From Notospermus geniculatus (taxonomy: Eukaryota > Nemertea > Pilidiophora > Heteronemertea > Lineidae): 64,000 nt of DNA. Below, piece after piece: positions 63,701 through 64,000 of the stretch. The notes under the pieces are model-generated. The model searched no databases. It was not told where the DNA came from and saw nothing but the letters and a program-made list of their open reading frames with translations. The translations under genes were made by a program, and so were the position numbers. Each line of letters begins with the position of its first letter. Positions within the stretch are counted from its first letter, which is position 1. The stretch spans positions 205,295 to 269,294 of the forward strand of contig NMRB01000187.1 in assembly GCA_002633025.1 (NCBI GenBank). Direction: 5' to 3'.

Positions 63701-64000
63701 GCATGAGTCATCCACCGACGCCCCTGATGCTTACTGGCAGCAAGAAGATGACTATTCCACGCATGATAAAGGCTTTGAGCAGGCAAGGAGCTTCCCCAAC
63801 CCTCCTGTTGAATTCACTTTTGATTCCTACGAACATGAATGTGACCGACAAGGCCAAGATGAGACCGATTCAGATTTTGAGGGGTTCAGAATAAAAGAGT
63901 ACACAACTGAAGATTTACTCTTTGAATTGGATCTACCACAGCATCTTCGCGAAGAAATGGAATCCAAGACGGACGTCCCGGCCGAGGTTCAGATGGAAAC
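12582..64000 (+). CDS. MPDZ: MPDZ/PATJ-type multi-PDZ scaffold gene, partial at both ends
   Basis: Spliced gene for a cytoplasmic scaffold made of serial PDZ domains. Coding exons: 12582-12795, 28686-28820, 29079-29408, 30415-30564 (whole copy 31916-32071), 35070-35190, 38043-38131, 38507-38642, 38867-38962, 54548-54627 (copy 56705-56784), 59308-59481, 59930-60319, 60799-60961, 61060-61139 and 63657 to the edge. All have AG acceptors and GT donors with matching phases, and together read through PDZ1 (second half) to PDZ5 and the next linker. PDZ2 ([13 protein letters not shown]), the lead into PDZ4 (EYEIVVAQLSKF) and PDZ5 ([10 protein letters not shown]) are close to vertebrate MPDZ and PATJ. 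Known family role: holding apical polarity and junction proteins together, with an N-terminal L27 domain binding PALS1/Stardust. That L27 domain and PDZ6 onward are not visible here. Vertebrates have two paralogues, so this is best taken as their single pro-orthologue; MPDZ is the closer match by eye. Confidence 0.93.
13209..13385. repeat. TIR (MITE-like) element
   Basis: The outer arms AAGGCATGCCTCC and GGAGGCACGCCTT are inverted repeats; the right inner arm GAATTGCCCATTGAGAGCCA is typical. The left inner arm is degraded. Confidence 0.72.
17640..17950. repeat. Two adjacent TIR-family elements
   Basis: 17640-17770 and 17805-17950 share TTTCTTACA followed by an ACTGCCCATAA-type core, GAGTTG and a right arm ending in GTAGAGCAGC or GTGGAACAGC. 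Both are diverged members of the family. Confidence 0.6.
18975..19155. repeat. TIR (MITE-like) element
   Basis: GTTGGCTCTCTATGGGTAAA (left) faces CCCGTTGAGAGCCAAC (right), with CCATAGAAAACTAGGCAGCC in the core. One of the clearest copies. Confidence 0.8.
22150..22735. repeat. About 171-bp repeat, three clear units and a decayed fourth
   Basis: GTGGTTGGC or GTGGTCGGC recurs at 22153, 22322 and 22496, each followed by GAGATGG, GATGTTGAGCATGGTCATG and a CACATGTGAAGGAC-type segment. A fourth, weak unit reaches about 22735. Satellite-like length. Confidence 0.85.
24675..25065. repeat. Minisatellite of about 38-40 bp, ten degenerate units
   Basis: GGTCATTCCACCACGGAGTT followed by GGCTTGGGATCCTACCT recurs about ten times with variation. 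It explains the overlapping open frames in this area. Confidence 0.88.
28686..28820 (+). CDS. MPDZ: Exon 2: first half of PDZ2
   Basis: 45 codons, phase 0 at both ends, acceptor TTCCAG and donor GTAAGT. After [16 protein letters not shown] comes the carboxylate-binding loop [13 protein letters not shown], then [14 protein letters not shown]. This is one of the best conserved stretches of the MPDZ/PATJ family and the strongest single piece of family evidence here. It follows a 15.9-kb intron and joins exon 3 in frame exactly before the DGHL turn of PDZ2. Confidence 0.97.
29079..29408 (+). CDS. MPDZ: Exon 3: second half of PDZ2 and linker
   Basis: 110 codons, phase 0 at both ends. Residues 1-43 complete PDZ2 ([18 protein letters not shown], then [15 protein letters not shown] and VRLVVARA). 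The rest is a proline-containing then polar linker without a recognised domain. The donor could be GTACAT after codon 107 or GTAAGT after codon 110; I chose the second because it is the better consensus and both keep the frame. The last 192 bases are repeated at 30726-30917 just past the N gap, probably as the other allele. Confidence 0.94.
29409..30414. other. Intron, 1.0 kb
   Basis: No exon or RNA gene seen. Almost the whole intron recurs at 30918-31915 with many substitutions and small indels, the density expected of two alleles in a very polymorphic animal rather than of sequencing error. Confidence 0.8.
30415..30564 (+). CDS. MPDZ: Exon 4, first copy: linker between PDZ2 and PDZ3, cut by gap
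   Basis: Acceptor CACACAG, then 50 codons starting [15 protein letters not shown] and reaching [10 protein letters not shown], where the N run begins. The whole copy at 31916-32071 shows that only two codons (DQ) and the donor are lost in the gap. Codon 11 is GAG (Glu) here and GAC (Asp) in the other copy, an apparent conservative allelic change. The segment is a tyrosine-rich acidic linker with no known domain. Confidence 0.88.
30565..30725. other. Assembly gap of 161 N
   Basis: The run of N has the same length as the one at 6641-6801, so the size looks like a placeholder. The 1.34 kb after it repeats the 1.35 kb before it, so the two flanking contigs overlap and no sequence need be missing. 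Confidence 0.97.
30726..30917 (+). CDS. MPDZ: Exon 3, second copy (3' part only)
   Basis: 64 codons in the same frame as bases 29217-29408, starting [12 protein letters not shown] and ending with the same EVHA and GTAAGT donor. The 5' part, with the end of PDZ2, is cut by the N gap. It begins exactly at the contig start, the mark of an unmerged contig overlap. I do not count it as a separate exon of the gene. Confidence 0.85.
31916..32071 (+). CDS. MPDZ: Exon 4, complete copy
   Basis: 52 codons, phase 0 at both ends, acceptor CACACAG and donor GTAAAA. It reads [15 protein letters not shown] through MPVFDQ. It is the whole form of the exon cut at 30564 and is the copy to use in a transcript model, joining exon 5 in frame. 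Confidence 0.93.
32395..32466 (-). repeat. tRNA-like SINE head
   Basis: On the minus strand a pol III A-box-like stretch (TGGTGCAGTAGAAGACTAGC) is followed about 30 bases later by a B box (GAGTTCAATTCC). The arms do not fold into a convincing functional tRNA, so this is called a tRNA-derived SINE head and not a tRNA gene. Confidence 0.5.
34429..34581. repeat. TIR (MITE-like) element
   Basis: The outer arms CACTGCTCC and GGAGCAGTG are perfect inverted repeats; inner TGTCTCTCTGTGAGC faces AATTGCCCATTGAGAGCCAA. This copy best shows the outer boundary. Confidence 0.8.
35070..35190 (+). CDS. MPDZ: Exon 5: linker end and start of PDZ3
   Basis: 40 codons plus one base (phase 0 in, phase 1 out), acceptor TTGCAG and donor GTAAAG. 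An acidic [15 protein letters not shown] lead is followed by [25 protein letters not shown], the first strands and binding loop of PDZ3. The loop is GLGI rather than GLGF, as in PDZ3 of vertebrate MPDZ/PATJ. The split glycine codon becomes GAA when joined to exon 6. Confidence 0.96.
36060..36290 (-). repeat. tRNA-derived SINE
   Basis: Minus strand: an A-box-like stretch (AGTGGCTACAGCAGAGCCGG, about 36246-36265), then a B box (GGGTTCGAGCCC, 36204-36215), then about 140 bases of unrelated body. The layout is that of a tRNA-headed SINE. A 211-codon minus-strand frame crosses it and is taken as chance. Confidence 0.55.
37643..37706. repeat. Half TIR element, broken by another repeat
   Basis: The left arm (GGGTTGGCTCTCAGTGGACA, then ATTCACCATTG) is present; no right arm follows. 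Sequence changes at about 37709 to a different repeat that begins with the 37712-37729 hairpin. Confidence 0.65.
37712..37729. repeat. Short hairpin with GAAA loop at the edge of a dispersed repeat
   Basis: ACCGAAC-GAAA-GTTCGGT is a perfect 7-bp stem with a GNRA-type loop, followed by TAGGGATGTAGACAAACCCC and GTCCATCC/GTCCGTCC runs to about 37805. Confidence 0.7.
38043..38131 (+). CDS. MPDZ: Exon 6: middle of PDZ3
   Basis: 89 bases: two complete the split codon (Glu), then 29 codons to phase 0; acceptor TTCCAG, donor GTACGT. It reads [18 protein letters not shown], then [11 protein letters not shown], which are strands beta-C to beta-D and the GSAA turn of PDZ3. Linking exons 5 and 6 gives a normal PDZ spacing with no missing residues. 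Confidence 0.96.
38132..38506. other. Intron, 375 bases
   Basis: Nothing recognisable; ordinary AT-rich intron between exons 6 and 7. Confidence 0.8.
38507..38642 (+). CDS. MPDZ: Exon 7: end of PDZ3
   Basis: 45 codons plus one base, acceptor CCTAG, donor GTGAGG. It reads [35 protein letters not shown] and KYEQLQQYT: helix B and the last strand of PDZ3, then a polar linker. The extra G pairs with CC of exon 8 to make alanine. Confidence 0.96.
38867..38962 (+). CDS. MPDZ: Exon 8: acidic linker before PDZ4
   Basis: Two bases complete a codon, 31 codons follow, and one base remains (phase 1 out); acceptor TTCAG, donor GTAAGT. It reads [18 protein letters not shown] and [13 protein letters not shown], an acidic linker. 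It joins exon 9 as AGT (Ser). Both copies of exon 9 have the right phase. Confidence 0.93.
39701..39825. repeat. Near-perfect long palindrome
   Basis: Arms of 62 bases (39701-39762 and 39764-39825) match as reverse complements with about seven mismatches and a one-base spacer. TACATGTAC-containing sequence on both sides (39678-39690 and 39839-39852) suggests that the inverted repeat once extended further. Probably a foldback or MITE-type element. Confidence 0.85.
40083..40260 (-). repeat. tRNA-derived SINE joined to a strong hairpin
   Basis: Minus strand: GGGTTCGAATCTTGTAGG, then AAGCAATGTCTTTCACC, a B-box-bearing sequence shared with 54160-54235 on the plus strand. Next to it, 40180-40215 and 40225-40260 are reverse complements over 36 bases with two mismatches and a nine-base loop. 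Confidence 0.7.
40821..44774. repeat. 3.95-kb direct repeat, copy A
   Basis: Starts at GACCCACTCATAATAGCG and ends at TACTTGACATGCAA. Copy B is at 47547-51495 in the same orientation. The copies differ by scattered substitutions and small indels. No gene is recognised inside. It contains a 16-bp minisatellite (43738-44012) and about two units of a 39-bp repeat near 41432-41515. Confidence 0.93.
43738..44012. repeat. 16-bp minisatellite (copy A)
   Basis: Degenerate array of 13-16-bp units of the type GTACCGAGGACAACTC and GTACCAAAAACAACTC. It gives open frames in several registers that are by-products of the repeat, not genes. The matching array in copy B is at 50462-50738. Confidence 0.85.
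45074..46115 (+). pseudogene. Retroelement ORF1: nucleic-acid-binding protein, frameshifted
   Basis: The start chosen is [13 protein letters not shown], since upstream in-frame codons run through the poly-A tract. The first frame is open to 45940 (288 residues). A segment around residues 90-175 resembles the RRM-like fold of Tx1-type ORF1 proteins (inference). Residues 182-195 form a clear CX2CX4HX4C zinc knuckle ([14 protein letters not shown]). After the knuckle the protein is rich in Asp, Glu and Val. Near 45903-45930 the frame shifts by one base; the following frame runs from about 45903 to 46115 and reads naturally ([18 protein letters not shown]). In such elements this protein coats the element RNA. 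Confidence 0.8.
46607..47479 (+). pseudogene. Retroelement ORF2: endonuclease domain, internal stop, no reverse transcriptase
   Basis: The frame opens at [14 protein letters not shown] and is open to 47479 except for one TAA at 46745-46747 (codon 47). Catalytic motifs of the exonuclease/endonuclease/phosphatase family are all present: Asn10, Glu39 in LFVQET, GGDFN at 139-143, RLDRFY after Cys199, and SDHD at 227-230. This domain nicks the target DNA. In intact elements ORF2 continues with reverse transcriptase for several hundred residues; here it stops within about 65 residues of the endonuclease and copy B of the 3.95-kb repeat begins 67 bases later. Confidence 0.85.
48041..48229. repeat. 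39-bp minisatellite
   Basis: Units starting GTCTAGTTGAAGCTCCAGTA or GTCTAGGTGAAGCTCCAGTA begin at 48041, 48080, 48119, 48158 and 48197, a regular 39-base period; the last unit is shortened. Confidence 0.92.
50462..50738. repeat. 16-bp minisatellite (copy B)
   Basis: Same GTACCGAGGACAACTC-type array as at 43738-44012, with a slightly different order of unit variants. Confidence 0.85.
51902..52212. repeat. 35-bp minisatellite, about nine units
   Basis: Units of the type CTGAAGCCATTGTATGGTGT followed by CATATTGTATGGCTT. One unit near the 3' end is shortened. The period is not a multiple of three, so the Trp/Tyr-rich open frames across it in several registers are artefacts of the repeat. Confidence 0.93.
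54160..54235 (+). repeat. tRNA-derived SINE fragment
   Basis: GGGTTCGAATC (54170-54180), then GGTAGGAAGCGATGTCTTTT and CTATTTCATG. It matches the minus-strand element at 40083-40172. Confidence 0.6.
54258..55836. repeat. 1.58-kb block including exon 9, first copy
   Basis: Runs from TCAAGCTTGTCCCTCTTAAA to TTGCCACAGTC and recurs at 56409-57995 in the same orientation with scattered differences. It covers exon 9 and parts of both flanking introns. Best read as one allele; see 56409-58342. Confidence 0.93.
54548..54627 (+). CDS. MPDZ: Exon 9, first copy: lead into PDZ4
   Basis: 80 bases: two complete AGT (Ser), then 26 codons to phase 0; acceptor TTGCAG, donor GTGAGT. It reads [18 protein letters not shown] and IGDEYEIV and joins exon 10 (VAQLSKF). 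The sequence before PDZ4, with its KW and EYEIVVAQLSKF, resembles vertebrate MPDZ. The exon is repeated at 56705-56784. As 80 is not divisible by three, using both copies would break the frame. Confidence 0.95.
55837..56408. mobile_element. Transposon-like insertion, left part
   Basis: Present after copy 1 of the 1.58-kb block and absent at the same point of copy 2 (57995/57996). The left end AGTCTCCGCCACG matches the reverse complement of CGTGGCGGAGACT in 58344-58399, giving terminal inverted repeats. Inside are two perfect inverted repeats: 56224-56238 with 56335-56349 (15 bases), and 56360-56373 with 56394-56407 (14 bases). The last one stops at the single n at 56408. No coding region is recognised, so it would be non-autonomous. 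Confidence 0.7.
56409..58342. other. Block between two single-n marks: probable alternate haplotype
   Basis: Bounded exactly by n at 56408 and n at 58343. Its first 1.59 kb repeats 54258-55836 and its last 347 bases (57996-58342) repeat 58400-58746. It therefore reads as a continuous insertion-free allele laid inside the gap of an allele carrying an insertion. Confidence 0.85.
56705..56784 (+). CDS. MPDZ: Exon 9, second copy
   Basis: Same 80 bases, phases, acceptor and donor as 54548-54627; the encoded protein is identical, with silent changes such as AAG to AAA. It lies in the probable alternate haplotype block and should not be added to the transcript together with the first copy. Confidence 0.88.
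56785..59307. other. Intron, 2.5 kb, with duplicated segments
   Basis: No exon seen. 57996-58342 and 58400-58746 are direct copies of each other separated by n and 56 bases. A purine-rich imperfect repeat (GGGAAATGGGTGAAGT type) lies at about 59120-59255. Confidence 0.75.
58344..58399. mobile_element. Transposon-like insertion, right part
   Basis: 56 bases between the n and the repeated flank. They contain CCACGCGTGG, GGCGGAGACTCC and the perfect palindrome GAGTCTGCATGCAGACTC. GGCGGAGACT is the reverse complement of the left end at 55840. Only the end of the element is present. Confidence 0.6.
59308..59481 (+). CDS. MPDZ: Exon 10: first part of PDZ4
   Basis: 58 codons, phase 0 at both ends; acceptor CATAG, donor GTAGGT. 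It reads [19 protein letters not shown], an insert of about 12 residues ([12 protein letters not shown]), [18 protein letters not shown] and SGDELLE. The binding loop is GLGI, as in vertebrate PDZ4. The insert before HHYIRSVL is longer than in the vertebrate proteins as I recall them. Confidence 0.97.
59482..59929. other. Intron, 448 bases, mostly a TIR element
   Basis: Nothing coding seen; the TIR-family element 59728-59905 fills its second half and ends about 25 bases before the exon 11 acceptor. Confidence 0.8.
59728..59905. repeat. TIR (MITE-like) element
   Basis: AGTTGGATCCCTATGGGCAT (left) faces GAATTGCCCATAGAGACCTA (right), with CCATAGAAAGCTATGGGCAG in the core. Confidence 0.75.
59930..60319 (+). 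CDS. MPDZ: Exon 11: end of PDZ4, linker, start of PDZ5
   Basis: 130 codons, phase 0 at both ends; acceptor TTGCAG, donor GTATGA. Residues 1-32 end PDZ4 ([32 protein letters not shown]). Histidine leads helix B, suggesting class I ligands. Residues 33-105 form a polar Ser-rich linker. Residues 106-130 open PDZ5 ([26 protein letters not shown]). MWxxxIxxIEL and [10 protein letters not shown] are family signatures. Confidence 0.97.
60320..60798. other. Intron, 479 bases, with a TIR element
   Basis: Nothing coding seen. It holds a TIR-family element at 60405-60572. Confidence 0.8.
60405..60572. repeat. TIR (MITE-like) element
   Basis: CAGTTTTCTTACGCAAGTTG followed by GCTTTCTATAGG (left) faces GAATTGCCCATTGAGAGATG followed by GCAAAAGAAAACCTCATGTG (right); core CCATAGAAAGCTATGGGCAG. 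Arms of about 40 bases. Confidence 0.78.
60799..60961 (+). CDS. MPDZ: Exon 12: middle of PDZ5
   Basis: 54 codons plus one base; acceptor TTTAG, donor GTACAG. It reads [37 protein letters not shown] and [12 protein letters not shown]. Helix B begins with leucine, so PDZ5 probably does not prefer class I ligands (inference). The split codon gives glycine with exon 13. Confidence 0.97.
61060..61139 (+). CDS. MPDZ: Exon 13: last strand of PDZ5
   Basis: 80 bases: two complete glycine, then 26 codons to phase 0; acceptor TTCAG, donor GTGAGT. It reads [18 protein letters not shown], then SFLGGDEQ. The GTVRIGxAKPLPL end is shared with MPDZ and supports that paralogue over PATJ. Confidence 0.96.
61140..63656. 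other. Intron, 2.5 kb
   Basis: No exon, RNA gene or clear repeat family recognised. A B-box-like GGTTCAATTCCTGGCC at about 63099-63114 may be a SINE scrap. Confidence 0.7.
63657..64000 (+). CDS. MPDZ: Exon 14 (cut by window end): acidic linker after PDZ5
   Basis: Acceptor CCGCAG, then an open phase-0 frame of 114 codons plus two bases to the window edge, joining exon 13 in frame. It is rich in Asp, Glu, Phe and Tyr ([36 protein letters not shown]). Vertebrate MPDZ has a long linker of similar acidic character between PDZ5 and PDZ6. No domain is recognised. The exon probably continues past the edge. Confidence 0.9.
   Translation, partial: MPRIFPGFPDFFTSKHESSTDAPDAYWQQEDDYSTHDKGFEQARSFPNPPVEFTFDSYEHECDRQGQDETDSDFEGFRIKEYTTEDLLFELDLPQHLREEMESKTDVPAEVQME

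Noticed and set aside
1-64000. CRISPR array or bacterial operon features
   Set aside because: The sequence is eukaryotic; the regular repeats are minisatellites without unique spacers.

Overview
The window is eukaryotic nuclear DNA. It has long AT-rich introns, GT-AG exon junctions, tRNA-derived short repeats, terminal-inverted-repeat (TIR) elements, minisatellites and one non-LTR retrotransposon remnant. The only host gene I can support is a partial plus-strand gene for a multi-PDZ scaffold of the MPDZ (MUPP1)/PATJ family. Exon sequence, TACATGTA-rich introns and strong allelic divergence suggest a marine invertebrate, either lophotrochozoan or non-vertebrate deuterostome. The species cannot be fixed from the sequence.

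Layout. 1-12581 holds no exon I can assign. It carries minisatellites, a 907-bp tandem duplication with a tRNA-like SINE, an N gap and one TIR element. From 12582 to the window end there are 14 exons. They encode the second half of PDZ1 (12582-12795), PDZ2 (28686-28820 and 29079-29408), a linker (30415-30564, repeated in full at 31916-32071), PDZ3 (35070-35190, 38043-38131, 38507-38642), a linker (38867-38962), the lead into PDZ4 (54548-54627, repeated at 56705-56784), PDZ4 (59308-59481 and the start of 59930-60319), PDZ5 (end of 59930-60319, 60799-60961, 61060-61139) and the start of a long acidic linker (63657 to the edge). All splice phases agree when each duplicated exon is used once. The L27 domain, the first half of PDZ1 and PDZ6 onward are not seen.

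The 15.6-kb intron 38963-54547 holds two direct copies of a ~3.95-kb segment (40821-44774 and 47547-51495). They flank a damaged Tx1/L1-like non-LTR retroelement with a zinc-knuckle ORF1 and an endonuclease but no reverse transcriptase. The same intron has two near-perfect hairpins and a 35-bp minisatellite.

The assembly itself explains several oddities. The contig ending at 30564 and the contig starting at 30726 overlap by about 1.34 kb without being merged. The block 56409-58342 lies exactly between two single-n marks and repeats the sequence on both sides. It reads as the other haplotype, lacking a transposon-like insertion, placed inside that insertion. The doubled exons are therefore probably alleles, not extra exons. 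I found no new enzymatic or defence system; the best leads are this structural polymorphism, the retroelement with its flanking repeats, and the dispersed TIR family.
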